From the NCBI GenBank assembly GCA_964387075.1, contig CAYLVB010000003.1, forward strand, positions 372,001-436,000: 64,000 nt of DNA, given 5' to 3'. Of the stretch, positions 16,962 to 24,905 are shown one piece after another (within the stretch, counting starts at the first letter, position 1; each line of letters opens with the position of its first letter). The translations under genes were made by a program, and so were the position numbers. A model generated the notes under the pieces. The model saw only the letters and a list, made by a program, of their open reading frames with translations. It did no database searches and was not told the DNA's origin. The DNA comes from PALSA-968 sp964387075. Its GTDB lineage: Bacteria; Bacteroidota; Bacteroidia; B-17B0; Aurantibacillaceae.

Positions 16962-17732
16962 TTAGAACCAGCGCCTTCCGAAATGGAAGCCGAGGTATAA
17001 AGTTATCATCACATTTTCTTTATTGAAGTTGGCCATGGTGGGCACGGCGTTAGGGAATACATCTACTATAACTCCTGTTTCAATGGCTTTTACAGAAGTG
17101 CGCGTTTCGCCGTACTCAAAACTGAACCCGAGTTTGCCGTATACGCCGGGGTATATTTTTGTAGAACCGAGCCCGTAAAAAAGCGGGGCCCTTCCTAAAA
17201 TATTATTTTGGTTATGTTTGTCGGGATCGTATGCTTCGGTCTTGTAAATGAAAGCGTCGCCCGATTTGGAAGAAACGGTATCCGGATATTCCACCTCTAA
17301 AAATACCGGCTTCGCAAAACATAATACAGGCCCCACATTATAAACCATACGCACTTCAATGCTTTTGCGTTCTGCCCTACGGTACAGGGTTTGCAGGTAA
17401 CCGTAACCCGCGCGTACCATAAATAAACTGTTGAGTTTACCGTAATAATAACTTTTTCCGCGGTCGCGTTTTACTTTTTGCTCTTTGGGGTGGCTCATGT
17501 TACAGCCCTCGATCTCAATCAATCTTTTACGCTCTCCGGTAACATGCCAGAGACGGCGATAATTTGCGCCAAAGCCGCGGGATGTCATGAAGATGCTGCC
17601 GGTTGACTCGTTCCGGAAAAGCACGTTCACATCCTGCCCGGCCGCCAATGCCTGCGAAGCACTTTGCGAAAATATATTTTCCGGAAAGAGGAAAGAAAGA
17701 AAAAGCAACCCTATGCACAAGCTCGAACGCAT
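16962..17732 (-). CDS. Predicted secreted/outer-membrane protein upstream of lipA
   Basis: A 256-aa protein with a signal peptide (IGLLFLSFLFPENIFSQ) and a strand-rich body ending in LYLGFHFGRRWF, typical of an outer-membrane barrel that ends in an aromatic residue. ATG 17732 is preferred over an in-frame ATG 63 nt upstream because it follows a consensus -7 element and gives a proper signal peptide. It is the first gene of the lipA operon. No family is recognised. Confidence 0.65.
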   Translation of the reverse strand: MRSSLCIGLLFLSFLFPENIFSQSASQALAAGQDVNVLFRNESTGSIFMTSRGFGANYRRLWHVTGERKRLIEIEGCNMSHPKEQKVKRDRGKSYYYGKLNSLFMVRAGYGYLQTLYRRAERKSIEVRMVYNVGPVLCFAKPVFLEVEYPDTVSSKSGDAFIYKTEAYDPDKHNQNNILGRAPLFYGLGSTKIYPGVYGKLGFSFEYGETRTSVKAIETGVIVDVFPNAVPTMANFNKENVMITLYLGFHFGRRWF

Positions 17733-17746
17733 GGTAATAACTCTAA

Positions 17747-17754
17747 CAAAGGTA
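17747..17754 (-). promoter_or_regulatory. -7 element of the lipA operon promoter
   Basis: TACCTTTG on the minus strand matches TAnnTTTG exactly and lies 14 nt before ATG 17732. A TTG is found 15 bp upstream (17772-17770), shorter than the usual 18-20 bp, so the -33 element is uncertain. Confidence 0.5.
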
Positions 17755-17824
17755 GGCAAAATAGGTGTACAAAACATTACGAAAATCGGTGTCAAAAGAA
17801 CGGCTTTTCGAGTGAAAAATTATG

Positions 17825-17832
17825 TAGGTTTG
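17825..17832 (+). promoter_or_regulatory. -7 element of the OsmC-family gene
   Basis: TAGGTTTG matches TAnnTTTG exactly. A TTTT run at 17805-17808 could supply a weak -33 element. The transcript would have a leader of about 100 nt made almost wholly of the heptad-like repeat at 17842-17937. Confidence 0.45.
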
Positions 17833-17841
17833 CCTCCTAAG

Positions 17842-17937
17842 ATTGGCAATTTAGCGATTTGCGATTTTGTCATTGAGAATTCGGCGAATCGGAAGCTAAA
17901 TCTCTAAATAGCCAATCATAAAATCGTCAATACCAAT
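17842..17937. repeat. Mirror-image pair of 7/8-bp repeats in OsmC leader
   Basis: ATT recurs at 17842, 17849, 17857, 17864, 17872 and 17879 (spacing 7,8,7,8,7). AAT then recurs at 17899, 17907, 17914, 17922, 17929 and 17935 (8,7,8,7,6). The halves are reverse-complementary in part: 17845-17860 pairs with 17898-17913 in 14 of 16 positions. The track runs up to the ATG of the OsmC-like gene. Confidence 0.65.
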
Positions 17938-18349
17938 GGCAAACACATCCGAAGTAACTTACCTGGGCGCCCTGCGTACCGAGGCCGTCCACCTGCAGTC
18001 GGGCAACAAACTGATAACCGACGCTCCGAAGGACAATCATGGCAAAGGGGAAGCCTTTTCGCCTACTGATCTAACCGCCACATCACTGGCCTGCTGCATG
18101 ATCTCGGTAATGGGAATTGTGGCCATGAAAGAGGGCATTACCCCAACCGATGGAGCAATAGCCACGGTTTTAAAAGTAATGTATGCCGAGCCAAGGCGCA
18201 TAGGAGAGATACATATTGAGATAACAATGCCGGCTAAAGGGTACAGTGAGAAGGAAAAGAAGATGTATGAGCACGCGGCTTATACATGCCCGGTAGCAAA
18301 AAGTCTACATCCGGATATTAAGCAGGAGATAAAGTTCAGGTACTTGTAA
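17936..18349 (+). CDS. OsmC/Ohr family protein
   Basis: A 137-aa cytoplasmic protein of the OsmC/Ohr fold, a family of thiol peroxidases acting on organic hydroperoxides. Two family cysteines are visible, in SLACCMIS (about residue 60) and YTCPVAKSL (about 122). The SPTDL motif precedes the first. The length is typical. It stands alone between the lipA operon and a tiny lipoprotein gene. Substrate specificity (OsmC, Ohr or YhfA-like) cannot be decided. Confidence 0.88.
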   Translation: MANTSEVTYLGALRTEAVHLQSGNKLITDAPKDNHGKGEAFSPTDLTATSLACCMISVMGIVAMKEGITPTDGAIATVLKVMYAEPRRIGEIHIEITMPAKGYSEKEKKMYEHAAYTCPVAKSLHPDIKQEIKFRYL

Positions 18350-18355
18350 AGGAAA

Positions 18356-18484
18356 TTAAACGCGTTTAACTTGCTTAGCAACAGGAGCTTTGCCATAAGC
18401 AGGACAGCTCTGTTTAGACTTACAGGAAGTACCTAAGGCAATAGCGAAAAATAATACAAGTGAAGTTAAAACGGCTTTTTTCAT
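18356..18484 (-). CDS. Small lipoprotein, 42 aa
   Basis: A short gene with its own full promoter. The product begins MKKAVLTSLVLFFAIALGTS followed by Cys21, a textbook lipoprotein signal with a lipobox. The mature peptide has only 22 residues, is Lys-rich (CKSKQSCPAYGKAPVAK) and has a second Cys. Its stop lies 6 nt from the convergent OsmC stop. Tiny Lys-rich lipoproteins with one extra Cys are often missed by annotation. Function unknown. Confidence 0.8.
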   Translation of the reverse strand: MKKAVLTSLVLFFAIALGTSCKSKQSCPAYGKAPVAKQVKRV

Positions 18485-18506
18485 ACGCAGTGGTAAATTG
18501 ATGAAG

Positions 18507-18537
18507 CAAAAATAGGGCGATATTTCAGAAAAACAAA
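18507..18537 (-). promoter_or_regulatory. Full-consensus promoter of the 42-aa lipoprotein
   Basis: On the minus strand: TTTG (18537-18534), 19-bp spacer, TATTTTTG (18514-18507). The predicted leader is about 18 nt. It is one of the best promoter matches in the window. Confidence 0.75.
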
Positions 18538-18560
18538 TTAATGCAGCTTAATTTTTGGCT

Positions 18561-19235
18561 ATGGAGGTGAAAACACCCAAAATAGAGGTCAAGTGGTTAC
18601 AAGCTCTAAAAGAGGAGTTTGATAAGGAATACTTTAATAAACTGAAGGGATTTTTAGAGGAGGAAAGGGCTCAATACCGACTATTCCCTCCCGGAAGCCT
18701 GATTTTCAATGCTTTTAACCTAACTCCCTTTGATGCTGTAAAAGTGGTCATTCTGGGGCAAGACCCCTATCATGGCCTCGGGCAGGCCCACGGACTCAGT
18801 TTTTCGGTACCCGATGGCGTAAAAGTGCCGCCCTCGCTGGTCAATATTTTCAAGGAAATTCATGCCGACCTGGGCCTTCCAATTGCTAAAACAGGGAATC
18901 TTACAAAATGGGCTGAACAGGGAGTTTTGCTGCTCAATGCCACTTTAACGGTGCGCGAGAACCAGGCAGGCTCGCATCAAAACAAGGGTTGGGAGAGTTT
19001 CACGGATGCAGTGATCAAAACACTATCCGATCAAAAAAGCGGGCTGGTATTTTTGCTTTGGGGCAATTACGCGAAGAACAAAGTGCCGCTTATCGATGCT
19101 TCAAAACATTTGATACTTACCGCGCCGCACCCATCTCCTTTAGCCCGCGGCGGATTTTTTAATTGTAAACATTTTTCAAAGACCAACGCGTATTTGAAAG
19201 CGCAGGGAAAAGAGCCGATAGACTGGAGTGTTTGA
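18561..19235 (+). CDS. ung: Uracil-DNA glycosylase, family 1
   Basis: A 224-aa base-excision repair enzyme that removes uracil from DNA. The water-activating motif GQDPYHG lies near residues 66-72 and the DNA-intercalation motif HPSPLARGG near 188-196. VLLLNATLTVRENQAGSH is the uracil-recognition region. The length is normal. ATG 18561 is used; a TTG two codons upstream is less likely. The upstream sequence has TA-N3-TTTG, not a clean -7 element. Confidence 0.97.
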   Translation: MEVKTPKIEVKWLQALKEEFDKEYFNKLKGFLEEERAQYRLFPPGSLIFNAFNLTPFDAVKVVILGQDPYHGLGQAHGLSFSVPDGVKVPPSLVNIFKEIHADLGLPIAKTGNLTKWAEQGVLLLNATLTVRENQAGSHQNKGWESFTDAVIKTLSDQKSGLVFLLWGNYAKNKVPLIDASKHLILTAPHPSPLARGGFFNCKHFSKTNAYLKAQGKEPIDWSV

Positions 19236-19316
19236 CGGCCAAAATTTCTGCAAACTGATAAATATCAAGTCATTTAGTCGGTAAAATCACTTTTTCTGCG
19301 ACATTATTTCCTGTAA

Positions 19317-19346
19317 TTTGTGATGGAACTTTTATTGATATGTTTG
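19317..19346 (+). promoter_or_regulatory. clpB promoter (predicts leaderless mRNA)
   Basis: TTTG (19317-19320), 18-bp spacer, TATGTTTG (19339-19346). Only CGGC separates the -7 element from ATG 19351, so transcription should start at or next to the A of the ATG. No CIRCE-type inverted repeat is visible upstream. Confidence 0.7.
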
Positions 19347-19350
19347 CGGC

Positions 19351-21948
19351 ATGAACTTAAATAATTTTACCATCAAATCACAGGAGGCTGTTCAGCAGGC
19401 CCTAACCATTGCCAACATGAATGGTCAGCAAGCCATTGAGAACGGACACCTCCTCAAAGCAATAACCGAGCAGGATGAAACAGTAACTCCTTTCATTCTA
19501 AAGAAACTCGGCATCAACGAGCAGGTCTTTTCGAAGACACTCGATAGTATTGTAACTTCTTATCCGAAAGTAAGTGGGGGGCAACCTTATCTTTCCAACA
19601 ACGCCAATCAAACCATTGCCAAAGCGACCTCTTATTTGAAAGAGTTTGGCGACGAGTATATTTCCATTGAACATTTGTTGTTGGGAATTCTTGCTTCGGG
19701 AGATTCAGTAAGTAAGATGATGAAGGATGTGGGTTTTACAGAGAAGGACCTGAAAGCCGCCATCAAAGAATTGCGTAAGGGCAGTAAAGTAACAAGCCAG
19801 TCGGCGGAAGAAACTTACAATGCATTAGGAAAATACGCCATTAACCTGAACCAGCAGGCACGTAATGGAAAGCTTGATCCCGTGATCGGTCGCGATGAAG
19901 AGATCCGCCGCGTGCTTCAGATACTTTCACGCAGAACAAAAAATAATCCAATTCTCGTCGGAGAGCCCGGCGTAGGTAAAACAGCGATCGCGGAAGGATT
20001 GGCGCACCGTATCAACAACGGCGACGTGCCCGAGAATTTAAAATCGAAGCAAATTTATTCGCTCGACATGGGCGCCCTGGTTGCCGGGGCGAAATACAAA
20101 GGAGAGTTTGAAGAAAGATTGAAGTCGGTGGTGAAAGAAGTTGTTTCGGCCAACGGAGATATTATTTTATTCATTGACGAAATTCATACACTGGTTGGAG
20201 CGGGCGGTGGAGAAGGAGCGATGGATGCGGCCAACATTTTAAAACCGGCTCTTGCCCGCGGAGAATTGCGTGCCATTGGTGCTACAACCTTAAACGAATT
20301 CCAGAAATATTTTGAGAAAGATAAAGCGCTCGAACGCCGTTTCCAGAAGGTGATGGTGGACGAGCCCAGCGCAGAAGATGCCATTTCCATCCTGAGGGGC
20401 ATCAAAGAAAAGTACGAAACACACCATAAGGTGCGCATTAAGGATGAAGCGATCATCGCAGCGGTGGAATTATCCCAACGCTATATCTCCGATCGCTTTC
20501 TTCCTGATAAAGCGATAGACCTGGTTGATGAGGCCGCATCCAAATTGCGCATGCAGATCAATTCCAAACCATACGAGCTGGATGAGGTGGAGCGCCGCAT
20601 CATGCACGTGGAAATTGAGCGCGAAGCCATGAAACGCGAAGGCGAAAGCAGGAAAGTTGACGAACTCAATAAGGAACTGGCCGAGCTCAACGATAAAAGA
20701 AATGAATTGAACGCACGCTGGCAAAGTGAAAAAGACGCCATTGAGGGCGTGCAAAAAATAAAACTTGAAATAGAGGATCTGAAACTACAGGCCAATAACG
20801 CTGAAAAGAACGGCGATTACGGCAAAGTAGCCGAGATACGCTACGGAAAAGTAAAAGAGGCTGAAGCCAAGCTTGCCGAAATGGAAAAGAAACTAGGCGA
20901 GGCCAAAGAAAGCGGTAGTCAGCTCGTGAAGGAAGAAGTAGACAGCGAAGACATTGCCGGGGTAATAAGTGTTTGGACCGGAGTTCCGGTTAGCCGCATG
21001 CTTCAAAGTGAGAAAGAAAAACTGCTTCATTTGGAAAATGAGTTGCACAAGCGCGTGGTTGGACAGGAAGAAGCTATAGAAAGTATTGCGGACGCGGTAC
21101 GCAGAAGCCGCGCCGGCTTGCAGGATGCCAAGCGCCCTATTGGTTCTTTCATTTTTCTGGGAACGACCGGCGTGGGAAAGACTGAATTAGCCAAAGCGCT
21201 TGCTGAATTTCTGTTCAATAACGAGAACTCCATGACGCGTATTGACATGAGCGAGTACCAGGAAAGACATAGCGTGAGCCGTTTAGTGGGCGCTCCTCCG
21301 GGTTACGTGGGTTACGATGAAGGCGGACAATTGACAGAAGCTGTTAGAAGAAAGCCCTACAGTGTTGTATTGCTTGATGAGATCGAGAAAGCGCATCCGG
21401 ATGTGTTCAATATTCTTTTGCAGGTTTTGGATGATGGAAGGCTGACCGATAACAAAGGCCGCGTGGTGAATTTCAAGAATACGATCATCATCATGACCTC
21501 CAACATGGGATCTCATATTATTCAGGAAAGTTTCGAGAAGATCACCGAGAAGAACAGGGAACAGGTGCTGGCAAAAACAAAAACGGAGGTTTATGAGTTA
21601 CTGAAGAAAACGATCCGTCCTGAATTTTTGAACCGTATTGATGAGGTGATCATGTTCGAGCCTTTGAGTCGTGAAGATGTGAGCCGCATAGTGAAGATAC
21701 AACTGGATGGAATAATTCATGCCCTTGCTTCACAAGAGATAAAACTAAGCAGCACCGATGAGGCCATCGATTGGATAGCGCAGTTAGGATTTGATCCGCA
21801 GTTCGGCGCAAGGCCCGTGAAGCGCGTTATTCAGAAGCAGGTATTGAATGAACTATCAAAGCAAATTCTTGCCGGAACCGTGAGGAAAGATCAGCAGATC
21901 GTTCTGGATATGTTCGACAATAAATTGGTGTTCAGAAATAATTCTTAA
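19351..21948 (+). CDS. clpB: ATP-dependent disaggregase ClpB
   Basis: An 865-aa Hsp100 chaperone that resolubilises aggregates with DnaK in the cytosol. It has the Clp N-domain (1-145), first AAA domain with Walker A GEPGVGKT near 204-211, the coiled-coil middle domain (about 405-520, Lys/Glu-rich) that marks ClpB rather than ClpC, and a second AAA domain with GTTGVGKT near 604. The length is typical. The start MNLNNFTIKSQEAVQQAL fits the family, and the ATG follows the promoter by 4 nt. Confidence 0.97.
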   Translation: MNLNNFTIKSQEAVQQALTIANMNGQQAIENGHLLKAITEQDETVTPFILKKLGINEQVFSKTLDSIVTSYPKVSGGQPYLSNNANQTIAKATSYLKEFGDEYISIEHLLLGILASGDSVSKMMKDVGFTEKDLKAAIKELRKGSKVTSQSAEETYNALGKYAINLNQQARNGKLDPVIGRDEEIRRVLQILSRRTKNNPILVGEPGVGKTAIAEGLAHRINNGDVPENLKSKQIYSLDMGALVAGAKYKGEFEERLKSVVKEVVSANGDIILFIDEIHTLVGAGGGEGAMDAANILKPALARGELRAIGATTLNEFQKYFEKDKALERRFQKVMVDEPSAEDAISILRGIKEKYETHHKVRIKDEAIIAAVELSQRYISDRFLPDKAIDLVDEAASKLRMQINSKPYELDEVERRIMHVEIEREAMKREGESRKVDELNKELAELNDKRNELNARWQSEKDAIEGVQKIKLEIEDLKLQANNAEKNGDYGKVAEIRYGKVKEAEAKLAEMEKKLGEAKESGSQLVKEEVDSEDIAGVISVWTGVPVSRMLQSEKEKLLHLENELHKRVVGQEEAIESIADAVRRSRAGLQDAKRPIGSFIFLGTTGVGKTELAKALAEFLFNNENSMTRIDMSEYQERHSVSRLVGAPPGYVGYDEGGQLTEAVRRKPYSVVLLDEIEKAHPDVFNILLQVLDDGRLTDNKGRVVNFKNTIIIMTSNMGSHIIQESFEKITEKNREQVLAKTKTEVYELLKKTIRPEFLNRIDEVIMFEPLSREDVSRIVKIQLDGIIHALASQEIKLSSTDEAIDWIAQLGFDPQFGARPVKRVIQKQVLNELSKQILAGTVRKDQQIVLDMFDNKLVFRNNS

Positions 21949-21968
21949 GTTTAGGGTGCAGAACACGC

Positions 21969-22574
21969 ATGACGAACGCTGAATTTTTTGAAAAGAACGC
22001 CGGTGAAGGAATGATAGGCCTTGTAGGTGGCATGCATTTTATTGATAACGGCATCAAGAAAGCGCAAAGCAAGATCACGAAAGATAAAAAGAACAGTCCT
22101 TTCAGTCACGTATTTCTAATTGGAGAAAAACGCAGGGACGGCAAGCGATGGATCATTGAGAGCGATTTCGAGTTTCACAAAAAGCAAATACGTGTAGGCG
22201 TTCAGGAGAACCGCATTGACAAGTATGCTGACGATAAGGCCTATCCGAACGTGGCCATACTCGATTTTAAGATAAGTAAAGAACACAGTGACCTTCTCTT
22301 GCGCGAATCGCTCGACTTAGTTGCCGGGCGCGCTACTTATTCCTTTTCGGAGATCTTCGGCATGCTGCTATCCTTCAGTGATCCCGCTAAGCGAACAGCG
22401 AAGAATCGTTTCAGTAAGGAGAACGCTTTTGTGTGCAGTACGTTTGTGCAACATCTGTATGGCAAAGCCGGCATACAATTTTGTAAACAGGTTTCTGGCG
22501 ACCAGATAACGCCTGACGATATTTTTAATACAGAGCATCCTTGTAAGAAGGAAGTGCTAGTTAGATCTTCCTGA
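21969..22574 (+). CDS. Permuted papain-like (YiiX/NlpC-P60 clan) protein
   Basis: A 201-aa protein that looks like the YiiX/YaeF-type permuted NlpC/P60 group. The His comes first (FSHVFLIGE), an acidic residue follows in WIIESDFEF, and the Cys nucleophile comes late in FVCSTFVQHLYG. These proteins are thought to hydrolyse amide or ester bonds in lipids or peptides. There is no signal peptide, so it is probably cytoplasmic or loosely membrane-bound. It lies 20 nt after clpB and overlaps the convergent gene's end by 18 nt. Substrate unknown. Confidence 0.7.
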   Translation: MTNAEFFEKNAGEGMIGLVGGMHFIDNGIKKAQSKITKDKKNSPFSHVFLIGEKRRDGKRWIIESDFEFHKKQIRVGVQENRIDKYADDKAYPNVAILDFKISKEHSDLLLRESLDLVAGRATYSFSEIFGMLLSFSDPAKRTAKNRFSKENAFVCSTFVQHLYGKAGIQFCKQVSGDQITPDDIFNTEHPCKKEVLVRSS

Positions 22575-23090
22575 TGAAAGGGTGATCGTTAAACGTAACA
22601 TCAGGCTGATAACCATGTACTGCCTTGAGTAGTCTCTCTTTGGATCTTTTTCGTTCGTGTATACGTCAGAAATGAAGGATAGGGAAGGCCCAACCTGGAA
22701 GGCAAGAAAATTCTTTAGCGCCAGCAGTTCGTAATTAAAATTTGCATGGATGATATTTAGCCTTGATCTCGAATCAGCGCGCGGAGTACTGTAAAGATCA
22801 TCGAAAAAACAAAGATTGATGTTTCCCCAATTGGCCTGCTTCAAAGCAATACTGGCTCCCACGTTGATCCCGCCTTTATAGTTCGAAGGCGTGAAAAAAA
22901 ACATGGAGTACCCGGCAAAAAAAGTGACGGGTTGTTTTTGATAGAACACGGAATGATCTACCGTAATGAATCTATAATCATTGACTTTATAGATGGGGGC
23001 GGTACACTGGTAGCCAAATCTTCCCTTTTCCTGGCCTTCAAGTTTAGCAGAAACGAGCGCCACTACTATAAAGAAAAGGCACGTACGCAT
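22557..23090 (-). CDS. Predicted outer-membrane beta-barrel protein
   Basis: A 177-aa protein with an N-terminal signal (CLFFIVVALVSAKLEGQ) and amphipathic strands in the mature part, consistent with a small outer-membrane barrel. The ATG at 23090 follows an exact -7 element after 4 nt, so the mRNA may be leaderless. Its 3' end overlaps the convergent permuted-papain gene by 18 nt. The family is not recognised. Confidence 0.6.
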   Translation of the reverse strand: MRTCLFFIVVALVSAKLEGQEKGRFGYQCTAPIYKVNDYRFITVDHSVFYQKQPVTFFAGYSMFFFTPSNYKGGINVGASIALKQANWGNINLCFFDDLYSTPRADSRSRLNIIHANFNYELLALKNFLAFQVGPSLSFISDVYTNEKDPKRDYSRQYMVISLMLRLTITLSSGRSN

Positions 23091-23094
23091 ATTG

Positions 23095-23102
23095 CAAAGA
23101 TA
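23095..23102 (-). promoter_or_regulatory. -7 element with ATG 4 nt downstream
   Basis: TATCTTTG on the minus strand, then CAAT, then ATG 23090. No TTG is found 18-20 bp upstream; that position falls in the terminator hairpin of the preceding gene. The gene could instead be read by leakage through that terminator. Confidence 0.45.
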
Positions 23103-23136
23103 AAAAAACCCCGCTCATCGAGCGGGGTTCCTTTTT
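23101..23136 (-). terminator. Bidirectional intrinsic terminator
   Basis: AACCCCGCTC (23107-23116) and GAGCGGGGTT (23120-23129) form a perfect 10-bp stem. On the minus strand it is followed by seven T, ending the SRPBCC gene. On the plus strand it is followed by CCTTTTT. Confidence 0.88.
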
Positions 23137-23149
23137 CATTCCAAAACAA

Positions 23150-24145
23150 TTATTTCAGGATGTAATAAATGTTGGTTAACCATTTGGCTGTGTCTTTCTC
23201 AGCTCCTGGATCTGTAACATATTCCTCGATCACCCAACCATTGGTAAGGCTTTTCTCCTTCATATACTTATCCATAGACGTATGCGCGTCGCCAATTTTT
23301 TCATAGGCACCGTAATACTCGATCTGAAGCACCTTGCCTGCAGGTACAGAGTAGGTTTCCCAACCTTTAGCCTTCGTGTCCTTAGCTACTGGAGCAACAG
23401 CCGCAACGTCGCCCGACATGGTTGCCATATCCCAGCTAAAGTAAATGGCACTTGGAGCGCCCGTGGGCTGAATTTTGTTCTTTCCAAGGTCGCCCATGAT
23501 CTTTGGGAAATTCTCGCCAAAGAAAGGGGCCATGGTTTGCATGTTGAGGTTCGCCTTTTTGCTACCAACGAATGTCCTTTCTTCCCACTGCACTTCTTTT
23601 ACTTCATAACTTTTCTCGGCAACTTTAGAAGCATTCGCTTCAACCACAGTCTTTAAATTGGCTAGCCCTTTTTCAAAGTCAGGTCCCAGCATTTTGTCCA
23701 TGCTCATAAACAGGCTCATTCCACGCATAAAAAACGGATTTTTTGCATATAAGCCCCACGTTAAAGTGGTAGTGCCATTCTCTTCTTTGGTGATCATATA
23801 AACTTTCGTAGGACCATAACCCATGTCGAGGGTTTGCAGCACGCTGTCACCACTTATGCCGTCAAAGGTCATGCTTCCTTTTCCAACCTCTTTGTTGCCT
23901 TCCCAATAGTATTTGTGTCCGGGTTTTCCGGCTTCACCTTCCAGAGTAACTTTCATAGCAGTGTCTTTTTCTGCCCATGGCGACCATTTTGAGAATACAG
24001 AGTAATCAGTTAAAACGCCTTGCACCGCGCTTGCGGGTGCGTTGATGGAGCCGGTGCGCTCTACGCGCGAGTCAGAAGGGCCTACTAAGCAAAGCACCAG
24101 GTAAATACATACCAATGCAAGAATAACGTAAAGTACTTTTTTCAT
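23150..24145 (-). CDS. SRPBCC domain fused to GyrI-like domain, membrane-anchored
   Basis: A 331-aa protein with an N-terminal membrane helix (residues 2-23). An SRPBCC/polyketide-cyclase-like domain follows at about 30-170, with INAPASAVQGVLTDYSVFSKWSPW-like features at its start. A GyrI-like (AraC effector-binding) domain covers about 178-331, with VPAGKVLQIEYYGAYEKI in its second half. Both folds bind small hydrophobic ligands, so it may be a periplasm-facing ligand sensor or carrier. It has its own promoter and terminator, so it is a single-gene unit. Confidence 0.8.
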   Translation of the reverse strand: MKKVLYVILALVCIYLVLCLVGPSDSRVERTGSINAPASAVQGVLTDYSVFSKWSPWAEKDTAMKVTLEGEAGKPGHKYYWEGNKEVGKGSMTFDGISGDSVLQTLDMGYGPTKVYMITKEENGTTTLTWGLYAKNPFFMRGMSLFMSMDKMLGPDFEKGLANLKTVVEANASKVAEKSYEVKEVQWEERTFVGSKKANLNMQTMAPFFGENFPKIMGDLGKNKIQPTGAPSAIYFSWDMATMSGDVAAVAPVAKDTKAKGWETYSVPAGKVLQIEYYGAYEKIGDAHTSMDKYMKEKSLTNGWVIEEYVTDPGAEKDTAKWLTNIYYILK

Positions 24146-24180
24146 GTTAAATTGTTTTGTGAGGGTTAATAGTTTGAGCG

Positions 24181-24209
24181 CAAAAGTAGACTATTTCCTG
24201 AAAAAGCAA
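24181..24209 (-). promoter_or_regulatory. Promoter of the SRPBCC-GyrI gene
   Basis: On the minus strand: TTG (24209-24207), 18-bp spacer, TACTTTTG (24188-24181). The predicted leader is about 32 nt. Confidence 0.65.
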
Positions 24210-24323
24210 GCGCTTTTTGCCTTATAAAAACGGTATAATTGCCTGTTTTTCTTACCTTTACTCGATATTTTTCACCCCAAAAGGGTTACTTTTACCGATA
24301 TCAAGTATTAATACTAAAGCAGC

Positions 24324-24905
24324 ATGGCTACGCTGGTTTTTACCGACAAGGAGTACATAGAGGGGTTGCGGCTTAACAACAGTGCGGTAATTCGTTCGGT
24401 GTACAAAAAATTCTACCCGGTAATAGCCCGCATGGTACTGAATAACAGCGGTACCGAGCAAGAAGCCAAGGATATATTCCAGGAGACTGTTTTAGTTCTT
24501 TATCATCATGCACAAGAGCAGCAATTCTCGCTCACCTGCGCTTTACAAACGTATTTGTACAGCGTGGCGCGCAGACTTTGGCTGAAGCAGATCCACAAGA
24601 AGCACGGGCTTTACAAACTGGATGAGCGCTTTGTTGAAGATGAGGATGTGATCGACGCGGCGAATGATCTCGAAGTTTACGAACAACGAGACCAGAACAT
24701 CAGCCGCATGAAAGAAAGTATAGGGCAATTGGGTGAGCCCTGTAAAACACTGCTCGAAGATTTTTACACCCGTCATTTAAGCATGGACGAGATAGCCGAA
24801 AAGTTCGGGTATACCAATGCCGATAATGCCAAGAACCAAAAGTACAAATGCCTGCAAAGGCTTAAGAAGATATTTTTTATTGATAAGGAAGGAAGAACGA
24901 CATGA
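24324..24905 (+). CDS. RNA polymerase ECF sigma-70 factor
   Basis: A 193-aa sigma factor. Region 2 includes EQEAKDIFQETVLVLYHHA and YLYSVARRLWLKQIHKK (about residues 40-95). Region 4 has a helix-turn-helix near 150-185 (HLSMDEIAEKFGYTNADNAK). Its TGA stop overlaps the ATG of the protease gene (ATGA), so the two are translationally coupled. It most likely directs an envelope-stress response together with that protease. No clean consensus promoter was found in the 178-nt divergent region. Confidence 0.88.
   Translation: MATLVFTDKEYIEGLRLNNSAVIRSVYKKFYPVIARMVLNNSGTEQEAKDIFQETVLVLYHHAQEQQFSLTCALQTYLYSVARRLWLKQIHKKHGLYKLDERFVEDEDVIDAANDLEVYEQRDQNISRMKESIGQLGEPCKTLLEDFYTRHLSMDEIAEKFGYTNADNAKNQKYKCLQRLKKIFFIDKEGRTT

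Noticed and set aside
24229..24240. TATAAT-like box in the divergent region before the second ECF sigma gene
   Set aside because: Bacteroidota housekeeping sigma recognises TAnnTTTG, not TATAAT, and no matching -35 is present.
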